A DNA stretch of 64,000 bases, from positions 248,001 to 312,000 of the forward strand of contig NZ_VFOK01000001.1 in the NCBI RefSeq assembly GCF_006716095.1, given 5' to 3'. Position 1 is the first letter of the stretch; each line of letters opens with the position of its first letter. This DNA is from Barrientosiimonas humi. Lineage in GTDB: Bacteria > Actinomycetota > Actinomycetes > Actinomycetales > Dermatophilaceae. The notes beneath the pieces were generated by a model. The model made no database searches. It was not told the DNA's origin and was given only the letters and a program-made list of their open reading frames with translations. Both the position numbers and the translations under genes were made by a program. Of the stretch, positions 6,703 through 15,720 are shown one piece after another.

Positions 6703-8785
6703 AGCCCTGGACGTGGGCGAGCTCGCGCTGGTCGTCGGCCGCGGGCGAGTCGGGCTGCGCGGGCGCGAGCCGGCGGGGCCACCAGAACCGGTCCCCGAGG
6801 ATGAGGGCGAGCGAGGGCACGAGCACCGTGCGCACGACGAGCGTGTCGAGCAGCACCCCGACGCAGACGACCACGCCGAGCTGGGCGAGGACGACCAGCG
6901 GCAGCACCCCGAGCACGGCGAAGACCGCGGCGAGCAGCACGCCCGCGCTGGTGATCACCCCGCCGGTCGCGGCGAGCGCCCGGAGCATCCCCTCGCGCGT
7001 GCCGTGGCTGCGGCTCTCCTCGGCGGCGCGGGTGACGAGGAAGATGTTGTAGTCGACGCCGAGCGCGACGAGGAAGACGAAGGCGAGCAGCGGTACGCCG
7101 TTGTCGAGTCGCTCGAAGCCGAGGACCTGGGTGAACAGCACCCACGAGATGCCGAGGCTCGCGAGGTAGGTCCCGACGACGGTGGTCACGAGCAGCAGGG
7201 GCGCGACGACCGATCGCAGCAGTCCGCCCAGGGCGATCACGACGAGTCCGAGGATGAGCGGCAGGATCAGCAGCCGGTCGCGCGAGGACGCCTCGGACTC
7301 GTCCAGCGCCTCGGCCTCGGTGCCGCCGACGTGCGTCTCGCCGGTGCCGGCCACGGCGGCGCGGATGTCGCGGACCGCCTGCTCGGCCGCGTCGGAGCCG
7401 GGGTCGGCCGTGAGGACGGCCTGGACCTGGCTGACGCCGCCCGCACCCTCGGGCGCACCCACGGCACGGGCCGAGCTCACCCCCTCGACGTCACCGACGA
7501 CCCGCGCCAGCTCGGTCACGTCCGAGTCGCGGGAGACGATGATGACCGGGTCGGCCGAGCCCGCGGGGAAGGACTCGGCGAGCCGCTCCCCGGCCGCGAT
7601 GGCCTCGGGCTTCTGCAGGAACTGGTCGGGGCCGTCGAGCCCCGTGCGGATCTGGGTCATGCCGGCCGCCCCGACCGCGAGCAGCATGATGGTCGCCGTC
7701 GCGAAGCGGGCGGGGTGGCGGCTCACGGCGTTGCCGATCCGGCGCCACAGCGAGCGCGAGTCGGCGAGGCTGACCTGGCCGGTCCGCGGCACCCGCGGCC
7801 AGAAGATCCACCGGCCGAAGACGACGAGCGCGGCGGGCAGGACGACGAGCACGAAGACCGCCGCGACGACGATGCCGACCGCGCAGGCCAGCCCCAGCCC
7901 GCGGGTGGCGGGGAAGGCCGACAGGAGCAGCGCCAGCAGGCCGAGCACGACCGTCGTGGCGCTCGCGAGCACGGCCTCGGCGGTGCGGGTGAGGGCGTGC
8001 GCCATGGCCTCGCGACGGTCCTCGCGGACCCGCAGCTCGTCGCGGTAGCGGGAGATGAGCAGCAGGGCGTAGTTCGTGCCGGCGCCGAAGACGAGCACCG
8101 AGAGGATGCCGACGGTCGACTCGTCCCAGGGGATGTCGACGGCCGCGAGGGTGTGCGTCGCGATCGTCGCGGCGAGCTGGTCTGCCACGCCGACGACGGT
8201 GAGCGGGACGAGCCAGAGCACGGGACTGCGGTAGGTGACGATGAGCAGGAAGGCCACGACCGCGGCGGTCGCCGCGAGCAGCCGCAGGTTCGCCCCGTCG
8301 AAGACGGCGGCCAGGTCGGCCTGGATGGCCGCGGGCCCGGTGACCTGCGCGGTGACCCCGTCCGGCAGGTCGGCGCGCACCTGGGTGCGCAGGTCGGCGA
8401 CGACCTCAGCGGTCTGCGTCGCGTCCGCCGCGTCGACGGGCACGACGACGAGCGCCGCGCTGCGGTCGTCGGCCACCGTGGGCGGAGCCCCCGTCGCCCC
8501 GGGCAGCTCGCGCGCGAGGCCCGCGATGGCCCCGAGCTGCTGCGGGGTCAGCGCCGCGTCGCTGCTGAACAGCACGACCGCCGCCGACCCGTCGGCCTCG
8601 GGGACCTCCTCGAGCAGCTCGGCCGCCGCGAGGCTGTCGGAGCCGACGGGCATCGAGGAGGTGGTCGTCGGGCCACGCTCGGCCTGGCCGACGATGCCGA
8701 TGACGGCGCCGGCGCCGAGCAGGGCGGCGAGGGCGAGCAGCCCCGCGACCCAGCGTCGAGTGATGAGGTTGGCGAGCCGTTGCAT
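6701..8785 (-). CDS. MMPL/RND-family membrane exporter
   Basis: This 694-residue protein is a typical-length MMPL transporter, a proton-driven exporter family used for lipids, drugs and other hydrophobic solutes. It has an N-terminal transmembrane helix (about residues 15-33), then a periplasmic loop. A block of helices follows (LRLLAATAAVVAFLLIVTY onward), then a second transmembrane bundle after a second external loop. It ends with the family hallmark GDRFWWPRR. Acidic residues of the proton relay occur as GAGTNYALLLISRYRDE and GVDYNIFLVTRAAEE. It is divergent from a MarR-type regulator across a 53-bp gap containing a strong palindrome. Substrate unknown; a role in efflux of the MarR ligand is the usual inference. 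Confidence 0.9.
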   Translation of the reverse strand: MQRLANLITRRWVAGLLALAALLGAGAVIGIVGQAERGPTTTSSMPVGSDSLAAAELLEEVPEADGSAAVVLFSSDAALTPQQLGAIAGLARELPGATGAPPTVADDRSAALVVVPVDAADATQTAEVVADLRTQVRADLPDGVTAQVTGPAAIQADLAAVFDGANLRLLAATAAVVAFLLIVTYRSPVLWLVPLTVVGVADQLAATIATHTLAAVDIPWDESTVGILSVLVFGAGTNYALLLISRYRDELRVREDRREAMAHALTRTAEAVLASATTVVLGLLALLLSAFPATRGLGLACAVGIVVAAVFVLVVLPAALVVFGRWIFWPRVPRTGQVSLADSRSLWRRIGNAVSRHPARFATATIMLLAVGAAGMTQIRTGLDGPDQFLQKPEAIAAGERLAESFPAGSADPVIIVSRDSDVTELARVVGDVEGVSSARAVGAPEGAGGVSQVQAVLTADPGSDAAEQAVRDIRAAVAGTGETHVGGTEAEALDESEASSRDRLLILPLILGLVVIALGGLLRSVVAPLLLVTTVVGTYLASLGISWVLFTQVLGFERLDNGVPLLAFVFLVALGVDYNIFLVTRAAEESRSHGTREGMLRALAATGGVITSAGVLLAAVFAVLGVLPLVVLAQLGVVVCVGVLLDTLVVRTVLVPSLALILGDRFWWPRRLAPAQPDSPAADDQRELAHVQG

Positions 8786-8813
8786 GGCCGTCCTTCGCTA
8801 GGATGGTTCGGGA

Positions 8814-8832
8814 AGTAACTCATTAAGTTACT
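8814..8832. promoter_or_regulatory. Probable MarR operator
   Basis: A perfect inverted repeat with 7-bp arms and a 5-base centre (AGTAACT-CATTA-AGTTACT) lies in the short gap between the divergent MMPL and MarR genes. It is markedly AT-rich against its surroundings. Position and symmetry fit an autoregulatory MarR operator. Confidence 0.7.
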
Positions 8833-8838
8833 AAGTAG

Positions 8839-9384
8839 GTGAGTGATATTAGCGACTCCAGGAAGCCCACGCCAGCCCGCCCCGCGCGGGGCGCCTCGGC
8901 GAACCCGCGCACGGCCGGGGACGAGGACGCGCGCACGACCGCGAGCTCGGTCGCCCCGGCGTACGAGCACTCCGCCTCGCTCGAGGCGCTCGAGGAGCTG
9001 GTCAACCTCGCGGCGCAGGTGCCCCAGGCCGTGGCACGCCGAGGCGGGCTGTCGGTCTCCGAGCTGCACTCGCTGCGGCACCTCGCCGCGACGCCCATGG
9101 GGCCGGTCGAGCTCGCCAAGGTGCTCGGCGTGACCTCGGCGGCCTCCTCCGGCGTCGTCGACCGGCTCGTCGCGCGAGGTCACGTCGAGCGGCGCCCGCG
9201 GGCCGACGACGGACGTCGCACCGAGGTCGTCGTCACCGAGTCCGGGCGGCAGGAGATCTTCGCCCTGCTCGCGCCGATGTTCGCCGGCCTCGCCGAGAGC
9301 GACAACGCCCTCTCCGACGAGGAGCGGGTCGTCGTGGAGCGCTACCTGCGCGGCGCGGTCGCCGCCCTGCGCGCGGTGATGTGA
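8839..9384 (+). CDS. MarR-family transcriptional regulator
   Basis: This 181-residue protein has a winged helix in its middle (SELHSLRHLAATPMGPVELAKVLG, then TSAASSGVVDRLVARGHVERR and the wing RADDGRRTEVVVTESG), the MarR signature. The N-terminal 40 residues are low-complexity and probably disordered. The GTG at 8839 was chosen because it is the first start after the operator; a later start would also keep the domain. Divergent arrangement with the MMPL exporter suggests ligand-relieved repression of both genes. Confidence 0.88.
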   Translation: MSDISDSRKPTPARPARGASANPRTAGDEDARTTASSVAPAYEHSASLEALEELVNLAAQVPQAVARRGGLSVSELHSLRHLAATPMGPVELAKVLGVTSAASSGVVDRLVARGHVERRPRADDGRRTEVVVTESGRQEIFALLAPMFAGLAESDNALSDEERVVVERYLRGAVAALRAVM

Positions 9385-9449
9385 CCGGGCCGCGGGCGGC
9401 AGGCCCCGGCTGAGCAGGCCGCGTGCGCGCCGGGTGCCTCGGTGCGCCC

Positions 9450-9508
9450 ACCCGCACCCGACGTACGTCCTCGCGTGCCTGCCGAACCGGGCGCGGCCTG
9501 GACATAAT
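9450..9508 (+). promoter_or_regulatory. Promoter of kinase 1, duplicated before kinase 2
   Basis: About 60 bases before the kinase are repeated, with about 55 of 60 identical, before the second kinase (11444-11502). The last shared block CTGGACATAATG contains CATAAT, a good -10 hexamer. Transcription from it would start at about 9515-9516, exactly at an in-frame GTG. This suggests a leaderless mRNA that starts translation at that GTG rather than at the ATG at 9507. Confidence 0.5.
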
Positions 9509-11444
9509 GACCCGGGTGGAGGGCGAAGTCGTCGGGGGGAACCGGCTGACCGGTGTTGCCGGGCGGGGCGCGATGGGCGTGGTCTACCTGGCCGACCAGC
9601 TCGCGCTGAACCGTCGCGTCGCGGTGAAGGTCGTCAACCCCGCGCTCGCCGAGGACCCGGAGTTCCGGGCCCGCTTCCAGCACGAGGCGCGCATGGCGGC
9701 CGCGCTCGAGCACCCGCACATCGTCCCGGTCTACGCCGCGGGCGAGGACCGCGGACGCCTCTACCTGACCATGCGCTACGTCGAGGGCACCGACCTCGCG
9801 ACGGCGCTGCGCCGGGACGGGCCGATGCCGCCGGCGCTCGCGGTCGAGGTCGTCGAGCAGATCGGGTCGGCGCTCGACGCGGCGCACGCACGCGGCCTGG
9901 TGCACCGCGACGTCAAGCCGGCGAACGTCATGCTGACCTGGAGCGAGGGGCGGCCGCACGCCTATCTGACCGACTTCGGGATCTCCAAGCTCGTCGGTGC
10001 CGCCGGTCCCACGCGGACCGGGATGGCGCTGGGGACGCTGGACTACATGGCCCCCGAGCTGCTCGTCGGGGACCCCTACGACGGCCGCGCCGACCTCTAC
10101 GCGCTCGGCGCGGTGCTGTTCCAGGCGCTCACCGGCCGCGTCCCGTTCCCGCGCGGCACCGATGCCGCGCGGATGTACGCCCACCTGCACGACCCCGTGC
10201 CCGAGGACGAGCGGGTGCCGCCGGCGCTGATGTCGGTGGTGCGCAGGGCGATGGCCAAGCAGCCGGCCGAGCGCTACGGCACGGCGCGCGAGCTCGCCGC
10301 GGCGGCGCGGGCGGCCCTCGGCGGGCGCCCCGAGACCGGCGCGCCCGCGCCCGGGTCGGCGACGTCGTACGAACGGGTCGGCGGGGTGGGTCAGCCGCGC
10401 CAGGACCAGCCGCGGCGCGCGGTGCTGCTGGGTGGCGCGGCGGGACTGCTGGCAGCCGCGGGTGTCGGGGGAGCGCTGTGGTGGCAGTCGCGCGAGGAGG
10501 GTGATCCGACGGTGCGAAGCGCTGGATCCGGTTCTCCCACAAGCGAAGCCACGCTTCCGGCCACCGAGCCCGCGGGGCGGGTCCTGCCCACGTCGAAGGT
10601 CTACTCCGTCGGCCCGAAACCGCAGGACCTGCAGGAGGTGAGCGGCTACTTCTTCAGCCTGAACAGGGGCGACAACAGCTTGTCGTGCATCCTGCAGGAC
10701 TCGGAGACCGTCAAGACCTACCAGCTGGACGCGGAGCCCCTCTACCTGCTCGAGGGCCGCAGGAAGGTCTGGTGCGTCAACGCCTTCCACGAGATGATCC
10801 CGATCGACCTTCAGACCATGGCGGTGGGCCAGGCGGTGCCGATGCCCATGAAGACCAGCTACGACGGGACGTCCGACGGCGATAGGTGGGGGTGGATCGC
10901 CAGCGCGCCGGCGGGCATCTACCGGTTCGACCTGGAGACGGGGGAGAAGGACCTCGACGTCCGGGTTCCTGCCGGCGCGGTCATCAACAGGGTCGCGGTG
11001 ATGGACTCGCGGGTCTACGGCCTCGACATCAGGAAGCGGCTGCTGCACCGCTACAACGCCGCGGACGGTTCGTTGGCCGGTGACCCGGTGCAGGTGCCCG
11101 AGGGGTCCTTCGTGGTGGCGGAGCTGGGCAAGCAGCTGATCGTCGGTGGTGGCAAGGCCGGGGCGCGGGTGCTGCGCGGCGATCAGCTGGTGACCCCCGC
11201 CATCTTCCGCGACACCAGCGACGTCAACGCGATCATCGGTGATGACTTCAGCGTCTGGGTGGCCTTCACCAGCAACAAGGAGATCCGTCGCGCGCGGATG
11301 GACCTGTCCGGGTGGATCGGCGCCCCGGTCCGGGGTGTGCCGTTCGGCCCGCGGTTCATGGCGGGGCTGGGCTCGGGACAGCTGTTGGTGCTTGACGAGG
11401 GCACGTCCAAGGTGACCACCGTGACGATCACCCCGCTGCGCTGA
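9507..11444 (+). CDS. Receptor Ser/Thr protein kinase, PknB-type (copy 1)
   Basis: The N-terminal kinase domain is complete: glycine loop GRGAMGVVYLAD, ATP lysine in RRVAVKVV, catalytic loop HRDVKPANVML, DFGISK magnesium site, and GTLDYMAPE before the substrate lobe. A single membrane segment follows at about residues 302-325 (RRAVLLGGAAGLLAAAG). It is preceded by an arginine pair and resembles a Tat-type signal anchor. The remaining 315 residues should lie outside the cell; their alternating beta-strand character resembles a propeller-like sensor (repeats such as GIYRFDLETGEKDL and LLHRYNAADGSL). Start: ATG 9507, or GTG 9516 if leaderless. It lies in tandem with a paralogue at 11501. Signal and substrates unknown. 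Confidence 0.92.
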   Translation: MTRVEGEVVGGNRLTGVAGRGAMGVVYLADQLALNRRVAVKVVNPALAEDPEFRARFQHEARMAAALEHPHIVPVYAAGEDRGRLYLTMRYVEGTDLATALRRDGPMPPALAVEVVEQIGSALDAAHARGLVHRDVKPANVMLTWSEGRPHAYLTDFGISKLVGAAGPTRTGMALGTLDYMAPELLVGDPYDGRADLYALGAVLFQALTGRVPFPRGTDAARMYAHLHDPVPEDERVPPALMSVVRRAMAKQPAERYGTARELAAAARAALGGRPETGAPAPGSATSYERVGGVGQPRQDQPRRAVLLGGAAGLLAAAGVGGALWWQSREEGDPTVRSAGSGSPTSEATLPATEPAGRVLPTSKVYSVGPKPQDLQEVSGYFFSLNRGDNSLSCILQDSETVKTYQLDAEPLYLLEGRRKVWCVNAFHEMIPIDLQTMAVGQAVPMPMKTSYDGTSDGDRWGWIASAPAGIYRFDLETGEKDLDVRVPAGAVINRVAVMDSRVYGLDIRKRLLHRYNAADGSLAGDPVQVPEGSFVVAELGKQLIVGGGKAGARVLRGDQLVTPAIFRDTSDVNAIIGDDFSVWVAFTSNKEIRRARMDLSGWIGAPVRGVPFGPRFMAGLGSGQLLVLDEGTSKVTTVTITPLR

Positions 11445-11502
11445 CCCGCACCCGACGTACGCCCTCGCGCCCCTGCCCAACCGGGCCCGGCCTGGACATA
11501 AT
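11444..11502 (+). promoter_or_regulatory. Promoter of kinase 2 (duplicate)
   Basis: This is a near-copy of 9450-9508 that begins at the stop codon of kinase 1 and keeps the CTGGACATAATG block. The putative -10 CATAAT is 7 bases before an in-frame GTG (11510). The duplication therefore included the promoter as well as the gene, so both kinases may be co-regulated but independently transcribed. Confidence 0.5.
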
Positions 11503-13414
11503 GACCGGCGTGGAGGGCGAACTCGTCGGGGGCAACCGGATCACCGGCGTCGCCGGGCGCGGTGCGATGGGCGTCGTCTACCGCGGCGAGCAGCCCGCGC
11601 TGGGCCGGCCGGTGGCCATCAAGGTGGTCAACCCCGACCTGGCCGACGACCCCGAGTTCCGCGCGCGGTTCGAGCACGAGGCGCGGGTGGCGGGGTCGCT
11701 CGACCACCCGCACATCGTCCCGGTCTACGCGGCCGGCGAGGACCGGGGGCGGCTCTACCTCACGATGCGCTACGTCGACGGCACCGACCTCGCGACCGCG
11801 CTGCGGCGGGACGGGCCGATGCCGCCGGCGCTCGCGGTCGAGGTCGTCGAGCAGGTCGGTTCGGCGCTCGACGCGGCGCACGAGCGCGGCCTGGTGCACC
11901 GCGACGTCAAGCCGGCCAACGTCATGCTCACCTGGCGCCAGGGGCGACCGCACGCCTACCTCACCGACTTCGGGATCTCCAAGGTCGTGGGCGCCGCCGG
12001 GCCGACCCGCACCGGCGCCGCGATGGGGACGCTGGACTACATGGCCCCCGAGCTGCTCGTGGGCGACCCGTACGACGGCCGCGCCGACGTCTACGCGCTC
12101 GGTGCCGTGCTCTACCAGGCGCTGACCGGCCGGGCGCCGTTCCGGCGCGAGACCGACGCGGCGCGCATCTACGCCCACCTCAACGACCCGGTGCCCGAGG
12201 ACGAGCGGGTGCCGCCGGCGCTGATGTCGGTGGTGCGGCGGGCGATGGCCAAGCGACCCACCCAGCGCTACACCACCGGCGCCGAGCTCGCGGCAGCCGC
12301 CCGGGCGGCGCTCGGCGGCCAGGCGGAGAGGCGCACGTCGTCGGCGGCGGCCGCGCTGCCGTACGAACGTGTCGCCGGCGGCGCGTCCGGCACCGGCGGC
12401 CCGGGCCGGCGTGGACTGCTGCTCGGCGGTGCCGCCGGGCTGCTCGCTGCAGCCGGCGTCGGGGGTGTGCTGTGGATGCGGGAGCGGGGCGACGGGCCGA
12501 CGGTGGGAGGCGGCGGATCGGCTACTCCCACGAGCGAACCCACGCTCCCGGACGACGAGCCGGCCGGCCGCGTCGATGCCCGGGTCGCGGAGCTGAAGGT
12601 CGGCCCCGAGCCCAGCGCGCTGATCCCCTTGACGACCCAGTTCTTCTGCGCGAACAACGACAACACGGTGTCGCACCTCTCGTTGTCGACGCAGCGCGTC
12701 ACCAGCATCGACGTCGGGAAGAAGCCGCTGGAGCTGATGAAGGGTCGCAGCACGGTGCTGTGTCTCAACGACGACTTCTTCATGGTGCCGATCGACATCG
12801 GCACGCTGGAGACCGGCGAGCACGTGAAGTTCACGCCCGGCCGGATCACGGCTGTCGCGGCGGAGGACGACGCCGGCTGGGTCTCGACTCCTGAGGGGCT
12901 GCACCGTCTGGACCTGAACACCGGGAGGAAGACGTTGAACGTCTCGCTCGACCGGCGGTTCAGCAGCCTGAGCATCGTTCAGGGCGCCCTGTTCGGGATC
13001 GACCACGACCGCAAGGAGCTGTGCCGGTTCGACGTCACGACAGGGCAGCAGGCGGCCGCGCCGCTCCCGTTGCCCAGCGACGCCGTGGTGATCGCGTCGG
13101 TCCAGGACCAGCTGGTCGTCGCGGGCAGTTCCAGGCTCTGGAAGCTGGTGGGGACGCGTCTCGTGGAGGCGCCGCTCTTCCGGACCGTGCGCGTCTCGGC
13201 GCTGTTCCAGAGCGACGCCAGCGTCTGGGCCGGTCTGACGCAGTCGCGTGCGCTCCGCCGGCTACGGCCCGACCTCAGCGGCTTCATCGGTGCACCCGTG
13301 CCGGGGGTCACGCTCGGACCGAAGTTCCTGGCCGCCGTCGGGACGGACAACGTCGTCGTCGTCGACGACACCACGTCGAAGGCCACCGTCGTCACCGTGA
13401 CCCCGCTGCGCTGA
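11501..13414 (+). CDS. Receptor Ser/Thr protein kinase, PknB-type (copy 2)
   Basis: This 637-residue paralogue of the preceding gene has a nearly identical kinase domain (GRGAMGVVYRGE, RPVAIKVV, HRDVKPANVML, DFGISK, GTLDYMAPE). It has the same membrane anchor with an arginine pair (RRGLLLGGAAGLLAAAG, about residues 302-325). The external domain is clearly related but much more diverged than the kinase domain, with propeller-like repeats such as GLHRLDLNTGRKTL and ELCRFDVTTGQQAA. This pattern suggests duplication followed by specialisation of the sensor while the output stayed constant. Confidence 0.92.
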   Translation: MTGVEGELVGGNRITGVAGRGAMGVVYRGEQPALGRPVAIKVVNPDLADDPEFRARFEHEARVAGSLDHPHIVPVYAAGEDRGRLYLTMRYVDGTDLATALRRDGPMPPALAVEVVEQVGSALDAAHERGLVHRDVKPANVMLTWRQGRPHAYLTDFGISKVVGAAGPTRTGAAMGTLDYMAPELLVGDPYDGRADVYALGAVLYQALTGRAPFRRETDAARIYAHLNDPVPEDERVPPALMSVVRRAMAKRPTQRYTTGAELAAAARAALGGQAERRTSSAAAALPYERVAGGASGTGGPGRRGLLLGGAAGLLAAAGVGGVLWMRERGDGPTVGGGGSATPTSEPTLPDDEPAGRVDARVAELKVGPEPSALIPLTTQFFCANNDNTVSHLSLSTQRVTSIDVGKKPLELMKGRSTVLCLNDDFFMVPIDIGTLETGEHVKFTPGRITAVAAEDDAGWVSTPEGLHRLDLNTGRKTLNVSLDRRFSSLSIVQGALFGIDHDRKELCRFDVTTGQQAAAPLPLPSDAVVIASVQDQLVVAGSSRLWKLVGTRLVEAPLFRTVRVSALFQSDASVWAGLTQSRALRRLRPDLSGFIGAPVPGVTLGPKFLAAVGTDNVVVVDDTTSKATVVTVTPLR

Positions 13415-13447
13415 GCCGGTCTGCGAGCCGGCCGCGGTCGCCTGCGA

Positions 13448-14704
13448 TCAGCCGCCCTGTGCCCACACCGTGCGCTCCAGGAAGTCGTTGCGCAGGCGTC
13501 CCTGCGGGTCGAGCCTGCTTGCGAGCGAACGGAACTCGACGACCCGCGGATAGGCTGCCGCGACGTCGAACCGGTCGACGTCGAACACCTTGCCCCAGTG
13601 CGGACGAGCCGCGAGCGGGGCGAGGGCCTCCTCGACCGCGCGCACCGCGGGCCGCACCAGGTCGTGGTCGGGACGCCAGGTGAAGTGCAGGCACAGGCTG
13701 TCGCGCCGGTAGCCGGGGGAGAGCCACAGGTCGTCCGCCGCCATCGTGCGGATCTCGCTGACGATCAGCGCATCCCGCAGCCGGTCGCCGACCCGGCTCA
13801 CCGCCTCGAGCGCCTCGCCCGTGCGCTCGCGCGGGACGAACCACTCGCTCTGCAGCTCGGCCCCGTGGCTCGGTGGGCGTTCGATGCGGAAGTGCGGCAG
13901 CCGTTCGTGCCAGGGGCCGGAAACCCCTCTGGCCGTGAGGGACTCGGGCTCAGAGCTGATCCGGCTGTCACCGACCCACTCGCCGGCCGGGTCTAGGCCG
14001 AGCAGGGGAGTGGGGGCGTCGTCGGCGGAGCCGATCCGTCGCTTCACGACGGTCTCCGGCAGCGGGCGGCCGTCCCAGTCCGTGAAGACGCTGACGGAGT
14101 ATCCGGCGCCGAGCAGCGCGTCCGGGTCGGCGAGGAACGCCGCGCGGTCGAGGCCGACATAGACGTCCTGGCGCACGTCGTACGTCGGTTCGGTCGCGAG
14201 CGTCAGACGCGTCACGACCCCCAACGCCCCGAGCGCGACCACCGCGCCCGCGAAGTCGGGGTGCTCGCCGCGGCGCAGCGTGACCTGCTCGCCCTCGGCC
14301 GTGAGCAGCTGCACCTCGCACACCGCCGACGACAAGTTGCGCAGCCGGTCGCCCGACCCGTGCGTGCCGGTCGAGACCGCGCCCGCCACGTTGATGTGCG
14401 GGAGCGACCCGGTGTTGGGCAGCGCCCGGCCGCGTCGCTGCAGGAACGGCACGACGTCGGCGTAGCGCGCGCCGCAGCCGAGCGACACCTCGCCGCTCGC
14501 CTCGTCGAACGACAGGTCCGGCGGCAGCCCGCTCAGGTCGATCAGCACCCCGTCGGTGTCGCCGATCGCGCTGAACGAGTGCCGGGTGCCCAGGATGCGG
14601 ACCCGCTCGTGCGCCGCGAGCAGGGCGGGCACCTCGGCGAGCGCCGACGGGCGTACGACCTCGCCGGAGTAGGTCAGCGTGCCGGACCAGCTGCGCTCCG
14701 CCAT
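13448..14704 (-). CDS. aldO: Alditol oxidase (FAD-linked, AldO/xylitol oxidase type)
   Basis: The 418-residue protein closely follows the length and order of Streptomyces AldO, which oxidises xylitol, sorbitol and similar alditols to aldoses with formation of H2O2. Visible landmarks are GTRHSFSAIG, with the histidine that carries covalent FAD (about residue 42); LPHINVAGAVSTGTHGSG of the FAD-binding fold; and GPWHERLPHF. The active-site segment SEIRTMAADDLWLSP (Glu and Arg) and HWGKVF (Lys) are also present. The family also includes sugar-lactone oxidases, but the C-terminal motifs favour the alditol enzymes. The gene stands alone, convergent with kinase 2. The product lacks a signal peptide and is probably cytosolic. 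Confidence 0.85.
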   Translation of the reverse strand: MAERSWSGTLTYSGEVVRPSALAEVPALLAAHERVRILGTRHSFSAIGDTDGVLIDLSGLPPDLSFDEASGEVSLGCGARYADVVPFLQRRGRALPNTGSLPHINVAGAVSTGTHGSGDRLRNLSSAVCEVQLLTAEGEQVTLRRGEHPDFAGAVVALGALGVVTRLTLATEPTYDVRQDVYVGLDRAAFLADPDALLGAGYSVSVFTDWDGRPLPETVVKRRIGSADDAPTPLLGLDPAGEWVGDSRISSEPESLTARGVSGPWHERLPHFRIERPPSHGAELQSEWFVPRERTGEALEAVSRVGDRLRDALIVSEIRTMAADDLWLSPGYRRDSLCLHFTWRPDHDLVRPAVRAVEEALAPLAARPHWGKVFDVDRFDVAAAYPRVVEFRSLASRLDPQGRLRNDFLERTVWAQGG

Positions 14705-14840
14705 GTCCCGAATCCTGTTCTCTCCGTGCGAGATCCGCGTTTCCTCAGGTGCATCCCTGGCTCACGGCGGCGCCGGGCGCGGTGGTGGCGCCGAGTCTAG
14801 GAGGCGCAACCATCCGCGGGGCCGGCTGTGCGACGCAACA

Positions 14841-14860
14841 GTTGACTGTTAACAGTCGAC
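14841..14860. promoter_or_regulatory. Operator-like palindrome before the SDR-GntP-transketolase operon
   Basis: GACTGTTAACAGTC is a perfect 14-bp palindrome inside a near-perfect 20-bp one. A second version (TGACTGTCGACGGTCGA, 19125-19141), with 14 of 17 bases shared, sits just before the GntR gene at the other end of the cluster. The pair marks a probable GntR operator controlling both units. Confidence 0.7.
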
Positions 14861-14911
14861 GGTCTTAACGTGACGAGCACCACATTCCTCCGGGCGAACA
14901 GGACCACCGCG

Positions 14912-15682
14912 ATGAACACCTCCCGAGCCGCCGTCATCACCGGCGCCGCATCCGAGAAGGGGATCGGCCTGGCCGTCGCACGGCGCTTCGCCCGCGACGG
15001 GTGGGCGATCGTCGTGCTGGACATCGACGGTGCTGCCGCCGTCGCCGCGGCCGAGCGGATCTGCGCCGAGCACGGTGTGCCCGCGGTCGGCCTGGGCGTC
15101 GACGTCGCCGACGAGGCGAGCGTCGGCGCGGCCGAGCGCGCGGTGTCCGCCGAGGTGCAGGCCGGCCGCCTCCCGGCGGTGGGGGCCGTGGTCAACAACG
15201 CCGGCATCACCTCGCCGGTGGAGTTCCTCGACACGACGCTCGACCTGTGGCGGCGGGTGCTCGACGTCAACGCGACGGGGACCTATCTGGTCACCAAGGC
15301 GTTCCTCCCGCCGATGCTCGACCAGGGGTGGGGGCGCATCGTCAACATGTCGTCGGTGTCGGCCCAGCGCGGCGGCGGCGTGTTCGGCAAGGTCCCCTAC
15401 TCCTCGGCCAAGGCCGCGGTGCTCGGCTTCACCAAGTCGCTCGCCCGCGAGCTCGGCCCCACGGGGGTCACCGTCAACGCGGTCACCCCCGGGGCGGTCG
15501 ACACCGAGATCCGGGTCGGCAGCACGCCCGAGCAGGAGGCGCTCATCGCGAGCGCGATCCCCGTGGGGCGCACCGCCACCACCGACGAGGTCGCCTCGGC
15601 CATCGCCTACCTCTGCTCGGAGGAGTCGGCATATCTCACGGGCGTGACGCTCGACATCAACGGCGGAAGCCACCTCCACTGA
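14912..15682 (+). CDS. Short-chain dehydrogenase/reductase
   Basis: This 256-residue classical SDR has a TGxxxGxG-like cofactor motif (TGAASEKGIGLAVA, residues about 9-22), NNAG (VVNNAGITSPVEF), catalytic Ser in VNMSSVSAQRGG, and the YSSAKAA Tyr-Lys pair. It is the first gene of an operon with a GntP permease and a split transketolase, so it probably oxidises or reduces a sugar acid or polyol intermediate. The annotation 3-oxoacyl reductase would also be suggested by similarity but is less likely from context. ATG 14912 is chosen because the N-terminal nucleotide-binding strand begins right after it. Confidence 0.85.
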   Translation: MNTSRAAVITGAASEKGIGLAVARRFARDGWAIVVLDIDGAAAVAAAERICAEHGVPAVGLGVDVADEASVGAAERAVSAEVQAGRLPAVGAVVNNAGITSPVEFLDTTLDLWRRVLDVNATGTYLVTKAFLPPMLDQGWGRIVNMSSVSAQRGGGVFGKVPYSSAKAAVLGFTKSLARELGPTGVTVNAVTPGAVDTEIRVGSTPEQEALIASAIPVGRTATTDEVASAIAYLCSEESAYLTGVTLDINGGSHLH

Positions 15683-15720
15683 CCGCGGTCGCCCGCCGAC
15701 CCCTGCCTCAGGACATCCAG

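Noticed and set aside
6713-8818. 701-codon open frame opposite the MMPL gene
   Set aside because: Antisense frame created by high-GC codon bias; low-complexity product with no domain, whereas the MMPL protein is complete.
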